A DNA stretch of 64,000 nucleotides from Hippasteria phrygiana (GCA_037893225.1 JAZGUH010000375.1:1054001-1118000), one strand, 5' to 3'. Shown: positions 42,991 through 55,886, numbered from the stretch's first letter. Notes: generated by a model from the letters alone, not told the origin. Program-made: numbers and translations.

Positions 42991-45900
42991 GAGAATGTTT
43001 TTTGTCAATTTCACATTCCACGGGCCCCGCCGTTTTGTATTACAGGGCGCTGCCATGTTATGGGGTTTTTGGGTTTTTTTTTTTCTGCTCGCCGCCCGAC
43101 CCGGAGACATAAAAAATCCCCAATCCAAGTTAATAAAAAAAAACAGCCTAAACCTGAAGCAACATGTGAACTGTTAATTTTTACTGTTTGAGACACGGGT
43201 TTTCTTTTAATGGTAGAATTAATACCGGTACCCTTTCATGATGAGGGTATTGGTAAAATTCATTGCAAAAAATTGTCTCAAACTACATGAACTAGGGGGA
43301 GGGGGGGGGGGGGGGGCTAGCTCCTTATTCTAAATTTGAAACTTATTACTGATCAGGAGCTATTTGTGTGTGTGTGAGTATGTATATACTGGCAATCGTG
43401 GACCTAGGACAAATGAATTTGGGCGTAGACAAAGGGTCTACAATTGACCGAACGTCCACGATTGTACAAAACATATGGGAGGCCTTCCAAAAAAGTTGAA
43501 GTATAAACAAAAGTGGGACGATAGGAGGTCCGCGATTGCCGGTGTTTACACACTTAGGTGTGTGTGTGGAATGTCTTATTTGAAAACCCATAACTTCGCA
43601 ATTTCATTTGGAGATTTCTTTTGGGGTGTCACACCCAAAATGCATGGACATACATGTAAGTTAACCGCTTTAAAAACACGTCTACAGCCATTATTAGTTA
43701 CAGCTTTTACACATTTGTTACAAGTTTGATAAATGAACAATTTCACTATGCAAATTGAAACAACTACAAGCACAATGTATACATTTCAAATTTCACATAG
43801 TTACATTTGTACAGTGATACAGTTGTGGCTCCCCAAGACAATAGCGAGGTTTCATTAGAGAAACAACTATGTTTAGTTCCTGTGACCTCATCAGTTTTTG
43901 CGCTTGTTAGATGTTTTCCTCACTCATCCTAAATGTTATCACCTTGTTTACACGGATAGCGGTCACAATACATGTAAGTAACAAACGGATAAAACCAACC
44001 AACATTGTTTACCAATTTTCGCTGCGTACCGTTTAGAGCTAGTCTTTGGCGTATGCACTAACCATGCGCTAACGAAACCTCTCTAGTGTTGGTGAAGATA
44101 CTTAGATGCACACATAAGCCCGTTTCACACGACCGTTAGAAACACGGGTCACGTCTACAGCAATTATTACAGTTACAACTTCTACACATTTGTTACAAGT
44201 TTGATAAATGAATAATTTCACTATGCAAGTTAAAACGACTACAAGGACAATGTATAAATTTCAAATTTCACATAGTTACACACATACATTTGCACAGTGA
44301 TAAATTTGATGCTTCCCAAGACAGTGTTGGGAAAGATAGTTAGATGCACACATAAGCCTGTTTCACATGACCGTTAGAAACAGGGGTCCCGTGTGATGAA
44401 ATCGCATCGATGTAACAAACGCACGGATTCCATGCCGTGTGAAAGTGTATCCCTGTCACCAAATCGCATGGGTTCCATGCGGTTCGTGACAGGGATCGAG
44501 ACCTCCTCCAAAATTTCACATCGATGCAAAATCCGTGCGACGATCACTGAGATTGGTCGTTTGAATGTATCGATGCAATATTCGCAAGGATACAGTGCAG
44601 TGAAATCGCCTTTAATATGTATGCGCAGTTTGCTGTTGGTCTACACTACAATTTAACATAGCTTTTGTAAACATACATTTCTTCAGTGCTTGCTGTTTTG
44701 TGTAGGAGACGGGCAAGTACATTTACATCCTCTTTGTATAAATTGACGTTAAAACATGAAAACTACAGACGTGATGTTTTCTAGGTCACAGTACCATAAT
44801 TTTACGTTCAAAATACATCAATTGTTTTTTTTATGGAATTTTGTACAGTGCGGGAAAATCACTGGTACCTTATAAATGTTATCGTTCATAGAATATCGCA
44901 GTACCAGCGCTACACGTGTAGCCTCTGACCCACGCATGCAAATGAGAGATGTTTGCTACCGGACTGTGTTGTATTGTGAGAAAACCTGTGATGTATTGTG
45001 AGAAAACCTGTGATGAAATCGCATGGCATCCTTGGGTGTTAGACACCCGGCGCCAATCATCGCAGATGTGTGTTTCCAACGCTCGTGTGAAACGGGCTAT
45101 AGAAAATATAAAGCCAGTTCGGTATTTCAACTGCGCATGTGCACAATGACATAGGTCACAGGTCCTTCGGGATATTAAACTAATGCGACCATGTGAATGC
45201 GCAAGGTGGTCGCACAATGCGAATGTGTTAAATTCAATCAGAATGGTTGTTGGCGTAACATCGCGTGACATTACATCAGCAATGTTATCCCAAATAACCT
45301 TTGACATGGACTACTTCGAGATACCGAACTGGCTTATTTTGTGTTAACCCTGTTAAGACCAAAATATGTATGTGACCAGGGTTGTAATACTTACTACGCT
45401 TTCATGACATTTTAAGTTTTTTACATACTTTTTACATAATTTAAGTGACACATTCAGCAAAATGTTTGTAAATGGGTCATTCCACCAGGTTGGGACACAG
45501 TGTGTGACATTTATCCATATCTTTAAAAGTACTATTACATTTGATTCAGTTATTTCATGTAACATCAGTCTTTGGGTGGGAAATATTTTTGAAAGTTTTA
45601 AATCATGTAAAATATATTTTACCAAAAATATGATTAAAAACATGCTTCAGTTTGACATAACCAGTTTGACGTAACAGGACATGTCCATATTTCTATTTTT
45701 GTGTTTTTTCAACACTTTAAATATAAATATGGGAAATTCACCATGTGTACTAATTAAAAGATATACTATGCAACACAAGAACACTTTCTTTATGGTAGTC
45801 AGTGTCCAAATATAGCAGAGACAGCAAAAACAGACATGAGAGTGGACGTAACATGGACACTGTGTCCACTGTTACGTCCACACATGCATGTTTTTATTGT

Positions 45901-47048
45901 TCTTGCTGTTTCTGAGCTATTTGGACACTGGCAACCATAACAAAACGTGTTTTCTGGTAGCATTGGGTGTCTTTTAGTTAGTACATATAGTAAGTTGCAT
46001 AATTATTTATTTAATGACGAAAAATTAAGGCAGTCTGGACGTAACATTTAGTACTAACATGGTGTGACATGAAAATGCACATTTCCATTTTGTAACATTT
46101 TCAACATTTATATAAATAATTATGCAAACTCACTCTGTGAACTAATTACAAAACACAAACTGCAACACAAAAAACAATTGTTATGATATTCAATATCCAA
46201 ATGCAGCACAACAGCAGAAATATATGTATGGTCATGGTCTAACATGGTGTCCATGTTACGTCTGCACCGATTCTTCAAATTCTTGCTATTTGTGCTATGT
46301 TTGGACACTGACTGCCGTAAAAAGGTGTTTTATTGTTGCATAGTGTGTCTTTTAATTATTGTACATAATAAATTTTCCATATTTATTTATTAAAGTGTTA
46401 AAAAACCACAAAAATTTAAATGTTGGACACGGTGTCCATGTTACGTCTATTTTACATACAAAAAAACACACTTTTTATCATATTTTTGTAAAAATATAAC
46501 TTACATGATTGAAACTTTCTCAAATAATCTCACATCCAAAGACGGATGTCACATGAAATAACTGAATTAAATGTAACTAGAAACTGGTGTTTGTGTACAA
46601 ACACAGGGCTGTTTCGGGTGTTTTTTTTTTTTTTGTGGTAGTATGATTCTAATTCTTGATGAGATATCAATGGTAGATGAAACAAAATCTTGTTTTACAT
46701 TCAAGCAATTACGTATCCTTAATCATAATTGTTTTGGAAATGTGAGCATACTTGCAGTTTGTGACCATGATGATGTCATTGTGATGTCACACATTTTGCA
46801 CATTCATATGTAAGTACCTATCACCTAACAAATGTATTACAAATTGTTTTTTGAAATTAGCATGTAGGTTTGATGAGATATGGCTTTGGGGTTTAAAAAC
46901 TTAAAAATTACTAGAAAATCGTATAATGATGTCATCATGACGTCATGTAATTTTTGTCAATAACGCCTGCTAGCATACCTACATATCACGTTTCAATTTC
47001 ATTGGACTTGTAATTCTGTAGATATATGGCTTCGAAGAATCCACCTTT

Positions 47049-47975
47049 AAGATGACGTCACGTGACATGTGATGACATCATCATAATGTCATGTCAATTT
47101 TCATCTATAAACTTGCAGACGTACCTAGATATTACATTTCAACTTAATCGAACTTGTACTGTTGTTTATATGTGGCTTCAAAAACTGCCCCTTTAAGATG
47201 ACGTCAGGTGACATGTGATGAAGTCATCATAACGTCATGTCAATTTTCATCTATAAACCTGCTGGCCTACTTAGATATTACATTTCAACTTAATCGAGCT
47301 TGTACTTTTGTAGATATGGCTTCAAAAACTGCCCCTTTAAGATGACGTCACGTGACATGTGATGACGTCATCATAACGTCAATTCAATTTTTATCTAAAA
47401 ACCTACTGGGCTACCTAGATATTACTTTTGAACTTAATCGGACTTGTGCTTTTGTAGACATATGGCTTCAAAAACTGCCCCTTTAAGATGACGTCACGTG
47501 ACATGTGATGACATCAATTATGATAATGTCATGTCAATTTTCAGCTATAAACCTACTGGGCTACCTAGATATTACTTTCAACTTAATCGAATTTGTACTT
47601 TTGTAGATATATGGCTTCAAAAACTGCCCCTTTAAGATGACGTCACGTGGCATGTCATGACGTCATCAAGAGGTAAAAGTTCGGCACACATTGTGAGCAG
47701 TTAGTCTAAGTGTCTGCCAAGTTTAAAAGTACCCAAAGTGCCGGTAAGAAAGAAAACGTGTACAAATGCTATAGGCAATAATCTAGCGAGTGCCCCTTTA
47801 AGATGACACCACGTGACATGTTATGACTTGATCATAACGTCATGTCAATTTTCATCTATAACACCAGGTGGCATACCTTACGTTCCAACTGAATCGGACT
47901 TGTACTTTTGTAGATATATGGCTTCGAAAAATGCCCCTTTAAGATGACGTCACGTGACATGTGATGACGTCATCA
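47049..47975. repeat. Tandem repeat of about 145 bp with TGACGTCA
   Basis: AAGATGACGTCA begins near 47049, 47197, 47340, 47486, 47635 and 47941, with a degenerate unit near 47800. Units share GCCCCTTTAAGATGACGTCA and TCAATTTTCATCTATAAAC. Confidence 0.88.
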
Positions 47976-48118
47976 GGACGTAAAAGTTCGGCACACATTG
48001 TGAGCAGTTGGGGTAAGTGTCTGCCAAGTTTAAAAGTAGCCAATGTGGCCGGTAAGAAAGTAAACGTTTACAAATGCTATGGGCAATATTCTATCGACTT
48101 GAAAAAATAATTTTTTTA

Positions 48119-49090
48119 TGACGTCATCATGACGTCACACAATTTTCGCTTTTTAGGGCATATCTTTGAGACATACCAAAGCTATAACAAAAATAATTTT
48201 GAAAATATCTTGTTTTGTTCGCTAGATATAGTGAAAAGAATGTTACGATTTTAGAACTTCAAAAATTCAGCGACTTGAAAAAAGACAAGAAATCAACCCC
48301 TTTTATAAACAGCAAGCACATTTAAGCCATGGTTATCAGTCCTTCCCAGAATTCCTTTGTGTTATATTGAATTTGGTCTAAATTTTGAAATGGCTGTTAT
48401 TTCTTACTTGAGTGCGCCACGATCATGAAATTTTGGAATTGGGTACAGAAAAATTCAATGATTACATTTTTGTAATCGGATTGACCCTTACATGCGTTTA
48501 AAAAAAAAGATTTGTTGATGACGTCATCATGACGTCACACAATTTTCGCTTTTCAGGGCATATCTTTGAGAAATACCAAAGCTGTAACAAAAATAATTTT
48601 GAAAATATCTTGTTTTGTTCGCTAGATATATTGAAAAGAATGTTACGATTTTAAAACTTCAAAAATTCAGCGACTTGAAAAAAGACTAGAAATCAACCCC
48701 TTTTATAAACAGCAAGCACATAATAGCCATGGTTATCTGCCCGTCCCAGAATTCCTTTGTGTTATATTGAATTTGGTCTAAATTTTGAAATGGCTGTCAT
48801 TTCTTACTTGAGTGAGCCACGATCATGAAATTTTGGAATTGGGTACAGGAAAATTCAATATATACATTTTTGTAATCGGATTGACCCTTACATGCGTTAA
48901 CAAAAAAACACATTTTTGATGACGTCATCATGACGTCACACAATTTTCGCAATTTAGGGCATATCTTTGAGACATACCAAAGCTATAAGAAAAAGAATTT
49001 TGAAAATATCTTGTTTTGTTCGCTAGATATAATTTAATGAATGTTACGATTTTCAAATTTCAAAAATTCATAAAAAATCACGTGATGACG
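48119..49090. repeat. 400-bp tandem repeat
   Basis: ATGACGTCATCATGACGTCA starts at 48119, 48519 and 48919, exactly 400 bp apart. Each unit contains TTCGCTAGATATA and TCAACCCCTTTTATAAACAG; the third unit is truncated. Confidence 0.9.
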
Positions 49091-50326
49091 TCATCATGAC
49101 GTAAAAGTTCGGCATGCATTCTGAGCAGTTGGTCTAAGTGTCTGCTAAGTTTAAATGCAATCGGTTGCTTAAAAGTAGCCAAAGTGCCGGTCAGAAAGAA
49201 AACGTGTACAAATGCTATGGGCAAAAAGTCTGAAAAAGAAAAAGAAAAAAGAAAAAAAAAAAAATCTTAACGAAAACAAGGGCTGTTTCGAAAAACTTTC
49301 GAAACAGCCAATGATGGTTTTAATGATATGGTCATATACACACTGTGTCCCAACCTGGTGGAATGACCCAAATAACAATTATACTAAAAAACAATGAGCA
49401 CTAAAGTCTATTCAATATTACAACACCTCACCCACAGATTCTGTGTCTCGATTGGCAGAGAGCGAGTCACATGACATTTGCTTTTTTTCCTATCTTCCCG
49501 TACAAGGCCAAAAGTACTAACGCGAATTCTTAATTCTGCATAATTACATTGTCAGCTAGCTGCTCAAAAATAATAGGGTGGGTCAGATCAATCAATATTG
49601 TTTGAATGTATTTATATAATACGGCCTGTTCTTCCCCTTTTTTTTCTGTGTATTTAATTCTCCAATTATATACAGCATTCTTGTTATTGTATCTTTTACT
49701 TGTTTTTTTTTTACATCATCCTCATATTGCGTAAATTGACAGCTAGCAACTCATTAGGGTGCCCCCAGGTCAAGATCAATATTTGTTTACGTATTCATTT
49801 AAATACGATCTGTTTTTTCCTTTAAACTAACCCAGTTTTTTTTATCTGTGTACTTAATTTCCCAATTATTTTGTCATTTGGTTTTTTGTGTGTGTTTTTT
49901 TTTTTTTTTCCTTGCTTTTTTTGGATTTTATCTTTTTTTATATCTAAACAAATTAGCACTAAAGTCTATCCAATAATATAATTGATAAGAATGAACAAAG
50001 AAATTTGCAAAAATCAAGATTTAGCCATCAATTTCCAGTATACCGTACTAGCGCTCTACCGACTATATGCATCTCAAAATTTCTCACTATCTTTGCATTT
50101 ATAATAATTAATATACAATATTTAGAATAAATCACATGTAGATTATCAGTGAAATTAATATAAAACAGTGTAATACCAACAGAGAATTTTGAAATTTTAT
50201 TATAATATAATATATGCCAGATTATCGACCTACATGTATGAAGAAATGGCATCACTTTGTTTGACAAATTCGGACACATGCGGAAAGATTACCACATCGT
50301 AGTGTATGGTTTCTCCTTTGCCTTTG

Positions 50327-50420
50327 AGAAAGAACTTTCTTAAGTTTGAAACGTCAGGCCAGCTAATTTTTTGATTTGTATATTTCAGGTCCATTCAGTC
50401 AGTCAGCAGTTTGCAACAGT
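50327..50420. repeat. GAAACGT module (copy B)
   Basis: Counterpart of 30591-30690 with GAAACGTCAGGCCAGC intact. Confidence 0.6.
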
Positions 50421-50797
50421 TTAATTCATTTTCATTAAAATGTACATTTGAGCATCATTTTTACTTCGTATTTGTGTCCCAAAGGAAACCGTTGTTTCCT
50501 TACGAGTTTGAGAAAAGGTGTAGTCTTGGTGGTTGTTCCAAAAACGGGTAAAAACTGATCTGCTGAAATGCATGGTGTGATACATTGTATCACAGCGCAC
50601 CTGGCTGCATTGAACACACAAAGAGATTAACATGGTGTAATGCCATTTCTTTGTAGGTCTATTCAAACACCAAACATTTGACTGATCTTTTCCGCCTTAG
50701 TCTGGGGAGTAGATGGGGAGGAGATTGTACTGAACACTGTTAAAAATACATGTACACCTTTTCTAAATATCTGTACCCAACATGTACATGTGTAAAG

Positions 50798-51197
50798 TAC
50801 GGCTGTCCCGAATATACCAAATATTTGATCGTCAACCGAATATTCGAATACCATTTTGCCGGTTCGAATATTGGAAAAGATGTATGCACGTACAGATACA
50901 ACTCTGATGCTATTGTAATAGAAAAGTTTTGGCGCTTTAATAGCAGTGTCAAATGCCGCATTTTTGTCAATCGCAACTTTTTGTGGACAGAGGTTCCTGT
51001 CCGTAAAATCCTCGATACAACAGATCCAATATCGATCGCCACACGTAAAACACCAGCATGCTTTTACGTATTTTTTTTTTTTTACCGGCGCGGCATGCAG
51101 TGAAAAACTTGATCGGCGAGTATCGAATATTCAAATATTCAAATATTCAGTCAAACCCAGTTTCGAATACTAAATTAGTCGAAAATGAACAGCCCTA
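50798..51197. mobile_element. hAT-like MITE, AGGGCTGTTC family (copy B)
   Basis: Counterpart of 31051-31451. Ends TACGGCTGTCCCGAATAT and GAACAGCCCTA; flanks GTGTAAAG and GTATAAGG. Followed at 51205-51440 by the enlarged foldback MITE. Confidence 0.88.
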
Positions 51198-51838
51198 GTA
51201 TAAGGTAAAGAGGGTTTGCGGTATCACTATGTGAAATTGATTAAGTTGTGTGGTTCTGAGAAGAACAGGTTTGTTTTAACTCGTCGTTTCGAACAGCATG
51301 CTCTGTTTGTCATCACCAGACCGAACAGAGCATGCTGTTTGAAACATCGAGTTATTAAAAACAAACCGGTTCTTCTCAGAACCAGACAATTTGAAAGAGA
51401 TCAATTTCACATGGTGATACCGTAAACCCGGTTTACTTTGTTCATATCCACCATGCAAACCATCAAGTCCCATAGAGACCTGATCATAATGTATGAATTT
51501 ACTCATTCCAGTCCCTCCACCACCTCAAAAACTACTTGATTAAAACTCCACTAGAGAACAAAAATGCTCCTCTCAAAAAATCCTCGCTAAAATCCCTCTA
51601 AAGAAAACTCTGGTTTTTCTGAGAGAAATTTTGTAGAAAATTCAAAAACTCTAAAAAGAACTTTTCAACATTTTTTTTTGTTAATGGCTAAACTTATACA
51701 TCAGAAATATAATTATCTATATTTAAACCCATTAATATTGTGTACAAGCAATGCAAACGTCTGCAACTTTAGTCAAATTTTTCACAGAGAATTTGTGAAC
51801 ATGTACCACGCTTGCATTTAAAAATGTATACACTCCAC

Positions 51839-52563
51839 CAGGATTGTAGCTGCTCCGGCTGGTGCTAGTTGGCATTCCAAATCGCCGGCACAAATTTTGC
51901 TGCATTACATAGCGATATTGAAGTTTTGACAGAGAAAATAAGCTTAGAAACTTCACTGAAGCATGGTATTGTCTCGCTTTCCTTCATTTTGATTTACTTT
52001 TTTAATCAAAAATCATAATTTTGTTTTGATTTTATATCTATCTTTAGGTGTATACATATTAAACGTAACAACTTTTGCAGCGTGGCCTCTCATCGAATTT
52101 GAAATTCCCAAGATTCATCCAGTAAAATTCCCAAGAATTCCCAAGACAATGGAAAACACTGTACAAATGCATTTAACATAGCGCTGGAATAAGCACTTTG
52201 CGCATGTGCAATCCAAACGTTTACCACCAAAATTTGCAAGATCTTGGGAAAAATCCCAAGGAGTGGCCACACAGGTAACAAGGTGTGTTATATAACTTTG
52301 TGTCGATATCGTCCCGCATGCCGCAATGCACCACATGTTGCGCGCTCGTAGGTTTTTTGATGCTTCTTAAATCGGGTTCCCAGACCAAAAGATTTTGACT
52401 ATTTCTAGGGTGTCGGGGAGGGAACCAGACTATCCGATATACATGTACTACAACTCGGTTGGCCCACGAGTGCACGCTGCTTATATTTGCAGCTGCTACT
52501 ACGCCGGCTCAACCATCTAGCCCGAAAACAGCCGTCATTAAAGAAATTCTAGCTACAACCCTG
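51839..52563. mobile_element. hAT-like element, CAGGATTGTAGCT ends (copy B)
   Basis: Counterpart of 32040-32828, with 8-bp flanks CACTCCAC and CACTCTAC. Confidence 0.85.
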
Positions 52564-53395
52564 CACTCTACCCATTTCAGAAACCGAAAGCCATGATAAG
52601 AGAAGTACATGTAAAACAAATATCAGGGCTTTTCTGATAATACTATGTTTAAAGAAATCACTGAAAATAAACCTTCTGTTGATTTTAATACCATAACACC
52701 AAAAATCAAGCAAAATTATACAACTTGGACCAACTTCAATACCACCTTGAGCCATTACAAAAAGAATTTTAAGTTGAGCATACCTAGTTTTTCCTTCAAT
52801 TTTTACCTTTGAACAAAGCATGGCTGTTTTTATACATAATTTGTTTTATTGCATTTTGGTTTTATGGTAACCCATGAACTACATGTATTTCTTACAACAT
52901 GATTGTCACTTTAACGTGTTTAATAAATACTTCATTCTTTTATTAGTATTTTTAGTTAATTTGATTTTTGTGGGGGGTGGGGGGTGGGGGGTTGTTGTTT
53001 CGATATCTGCAAGTGACTGCAAAACGTGGCATGTATTCCTTTGTCAAAAATGTTTGCGTGGTGCTCAGTTTTTGCCTTGAAAAGTTTGGAAAAATCAATG
53101 ACCTATAGAGTACCGAAGTCTGACGTCAGTTGGCATGACAACTGGTTCCAAACAAATGTAAATTTCGACTGTTCCTTTGTTAACAGCCAGTCATGCAAAC
53201 ACATAACAAAAGTATTCTGGTTCCAAACATTGCATTGACGCGGTGCTCTATTAAAGTGAAACAAACAATATTACAAGTCCAGTGCATGTATGTCAAAACT
53301 TTAAATCCAGCCTCCTATGATTTTGGGTAGATTGGGTAAGAAATAAACTGAGACTTTATTAAATCTGAACTCACCTTTGATATATTGCATGTAAA

Positions 53396-54367
53396 TTATT
53401 TGATTTTCATGCTGCTTCTTTTCATTGAGTATTTATTTCCTTTCCAACTTTGCCATTGGATTCCTTTACGATATGTAACCCGTGCCTGGTGGGAGTATCT
53501 ACCATTCAGGCATGCTGTTGTGCAGTATCCGTACCACCAACCTCCACTCAACTTTTCTGCGCAACTATGACCTGCTTTATCGTGATCAGCGTCGTAGGTT
53601 GAGAATGGATGTCCATTGTGCCATGTTAGAGAGTCATTCAAAATGCTGTCTTTATTATATTGACCAATTCTAACATTGTAAAAGTCTCCGTAAACACCAA
53701 ACTCCCCATACTCTGCCCAAACTGTGTTGCTTTCCCAATCTTCCAACTCTACACGCAATGTCCACCATCCTGTGAATTTGGTCAGGTTCAGTAGGACATC
53801 ATTCCCGATCCAGAACTCTCCCGACAAGTCCCCAAAGCCAGCTCGGTAGGTTTCCCAGTTGCGGTAGAAGTCGACCGAACCGTCTTGTCGCCTCTGAATG
53901 ACGATCCATCCCCCGCCATCAGTTTCCATATCACAGTAGACCAGCAGACCATCGTCAAAGCCATTTGGGTAGAGTGTATACTGGCCACTGACTGTGAAAC
54001 CAGAATGCAGGAGATCCATGCAGCTGATAAAATGAGGCACTGAGAACGAGGGAGTGTCTGTGTGAGCATCAAAGTAGACACTTCCATGTACTTCCATGAG
54101 TAAATCAGGAAACTGCAATCGTGTTGCAGTGTTCAGTTCACATAAATTGCTGGCGTCATGAAAGTTGATGGAGATGCACAGCGGTAGCATAGCACATTCA
54201 CGCATGCATATGACTCTTGACCGTGTAGTTTTTGTATCCAAAACCTTGCCAATCAATGCCCGATTTACAGCAGGGAAGAAGTTACCATGAAACTTGACAC
54301 GATACTCTGGACAAGCTTGCGCTGTCAGATAAATTGTTGCAAGAATAAGGATCCCTAATCCTCTCAT
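53396..54367 (-). CDS. Secreted PAN/apple-fibrinogen-domain protein, copy B
   Basis: A 323-residue intronless frame with the architecture of copy A: signal peptide, PAN/apple-like region, fibrinogen C-terminal domain with Cys116/145 and 269/282 and calcium site DADHD. It differs from A at 17 positions: 12, 30, 66 (Cys to Ser), 84, 226, 233 (loses the Asn231 glycosylation motif), 253, 264, 266, 267, 272, 273, 280, 301, 304, 310 and 312. The protein is identical to copies C and D. The right (upstream) flank belongs to the 4.46-kb tandem unit; the left (downstream) flank resembles copy A. Confidence 0.93.
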   Translation of the reverse strand: MRGLGILILATIYLTAQACPEYRVKFHGNFFPAVNRALIGKVLDTKTTRSRVICMRECAMLPLCISINFHDASNLCELNTATRLQFPDLLMEVHGSVYFDAHTDTPSFSVPHFISCMDLLHSGFTVSGQYTLYPNGFDDGLLVYCDMETDGGGWIVIQRRQDGSVDFYRNWETYRAGFGDLSGEFWIGNDVLLNLTKFTGWWTLRVELEDWESNTVWAEYGEFGVYGDFYNVRIGQYNKDSILNDSLTWHNGHPFSTYDADHDKAGHSCAEKLSGGWWYGYCTTACLNGRYSHQARVTYRKGIQWQSWKGNKYSMKRSSMKIK

Positions 54368-55044
54368 TTTGCCAAAATCAGTTTTAAGATCTTCAATAAT
54401 ATCATGAGCTGCTTTCCAAACCCAAGATAACTAGCTGCCGTTGATGAAGTCAGCTGGAAAATATTTATCTTTGTCTCCAGACGACATCAAAAATGCAGGT
54501 GACGTTTCTGAGCTTCAAGTTAGCATTTCTATCATCGCTGCCGAATGTACATGTATGCGTTGTTAGCCAGCTCAGGCTAAAGTCACGCCCAGTTCTTGTC
54601 CGTTTAGTTGGCCGTGCATGGTAACAATTAAATCTTGTCCTTGACGGCAATCCTTTATTTTGTTACCGCTTAATGCAAATTTGTTTTTGAAAGTATTGAA
54701 GCGAGAGTTTCAATTTACTGGCTTCCCAGCGAATCACAAAAGCTTCAGATTTTTTGTTCATTATCTCTTTCCCCACGAGTGCTTTTTTGATACAGATTAT
54801 TGAGTCTGTCATCCTTCACATATTCATGGCTTAAAATTAGGAGTTAGTCATTTGATCATTCCAGTACAGATTTCATTGGATTTCTGTTGGCATGGTGATG
54901 TACACGTACATGTATGGTTTAGCCTGCTGCCCCAGATAACATGCGCCGAAACTGCTACTTGAAAATAACACATTAAATAACTTGACAACTTTTTATGGAA
55001 ATAATCAAAATTGAAACACACAATATTTGGCTGATTAATTTTAA

Positions 55045-55382
55045 GTGGAGCGGTGTGGCCTCGTGGATTAGTGTAGCAAACTCAAGATCTCAGCGATGCT
55101 GCGGATTGTGGGTTCGAGACCGGCTGGGGTCATGGTGCTTGGGTCCTTGAGCAAGGCACTTTGTCACAAGTTGCTTCTCTCCACCCAGGTAGTACAATGG
55201 GTACCTGTGTGGGCAGTGATGGTTATGATTAGCATGTGTGCGCTTCACTTGCAGCCGGGGCTGTATACTCCACGGGGAGCTGAGGTTTCGGTGATGATTA
55301 ATGGGCTTGAAGACTAGGGGTAATAATATTTGTAAAGCGCTTTGATCTTGCTAAAAGTGCTATCTGAGTACCTGTATTATTA
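55045..55382 (+). repeat. tRNA-derived SINE in unit 1
   Basis: The head has box A TGGCCTCGTGGATTAG (55057) and box B GGTTCGAGACC (55111-55121). The body ends TTGTAAAGCGCTTTGATCTT and AAAAGTGCTATCTGAG, then an ATT tail. Copy A lacks it at the homologous place (35440-35455). The open frame through it is not a gene. Confidence 0.85.
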
Positions 55383-55847
55383 TTTTCCTCAATTGCCGGA
55401 TAGGGCGACACATAATGCTATAAAAGAGTGGGTTTGGGTGACACGGTCGAATAACTGTCGCCCTATTGTGAAAGTCCCACCGTTGGAGTGTTTTTTAGTA
55501 AGGCGTTTGGGGAAAGGGCTCTAAATGGGCGACACTCGTGTCGCTCCTTTGGAGTTATTTCGGACAGTCGCCCATTTGCCGCATCCAGGAGATTTATTAT
55601 TATAATTATTATAATTATTATAAATCTCCTGGATGCGGCAAATGGGCGACTCTTCCCGAAATAACCTTATTGGGGCGACACGAGTGTCGCCCTTTTAGAG
55701 CACTTTCCCAACGCGCCTTACTAAAAAACACTCCAAAGGGGCGACTTTCACAATAGGGCGACACCAAATTGTCGCCCTATTTGACCAGGTCACCCTAACC
55801 CACTCTTTTCCAGGATTATGTGTCGCCCTATCCGGCAATTGAGGAAA

Positions 55848-55848
<1 letters not shown>
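55383..55848. mobile_element. 466-bp near-perfect hairpin inserted in the SINE tail
   Basis: TTTTCCTCAATTGCCGGATA (55383) and its complement (55829-55848) are the ends. The arms of about 215 bp pair through GGGCGACA and GATTTATTATTATAATT near the centre (about 55605). The ATT tail of the SINE continues after 55849, so the hairpin sits inside it. It is non-coding. Confidence 0.88.

Positions 55849-55886
<38 letters not shown>

Larger units (their letters stand above)
45474..49369. mobile_element. 3.9-kb element with 32-bp TIRs and 4-bp AAAT target duplication
   Basis: The ends GGGTCATTCCACCAGGTTGG (left) and its complement (right) are perfect over 32 bp. AAAT is duplicated (45470-45473 and 49370-49373), and copy A has it once (29638-29641). 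The left third is a large diverged palindrome containing GACACTGTGTCC-type repeats (45520-46590). The middle has units of about 145 bp (47049-47950), and the right has an exact 400-bp period (48119, 48519, 48919). Many TGACGTCA sites are present. There is no transposase, and the superfamily is unassigned (a 4-bp duplication occurs in, for example, Sola or Chapaev-type elements). Confidence 0.9.
40636..55045. repeat. Segmental duplication, copy B
   Basis: Collinear with copy A from exon 10 through the FReD gene and about 500 bp of its upstream side. It has the empty sites of A-specific insertions and its own 3.9-kb insertion at 45474-49369. Positions 40748-42587 are diverged intronic sequence with poly-C, poly-T and G-runs and no recognised gene. 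Confidence 0.9.

Noticed and set aside
45474..49369. CRISPR array or bacterial island because of regular repeats
   Set aside because: Repeats are contiguous 145-bp and 400-bp tandem units in a eukaryotic transposon, without short repeats separated by unique spacers.
53482..53673. Plus-strand frame antisense to FReD 3' ends
   Set aside because: Repeats in all copies only because the coding strand is conserved; no independent evidence.
55057..55130. A tRNA gene upstream of the FReD array
   Set aside because: Same reason: tRNA-like promoter followed by a SINE body with the AAAGCGCTTTGA tail, repeated with the tandem unit.
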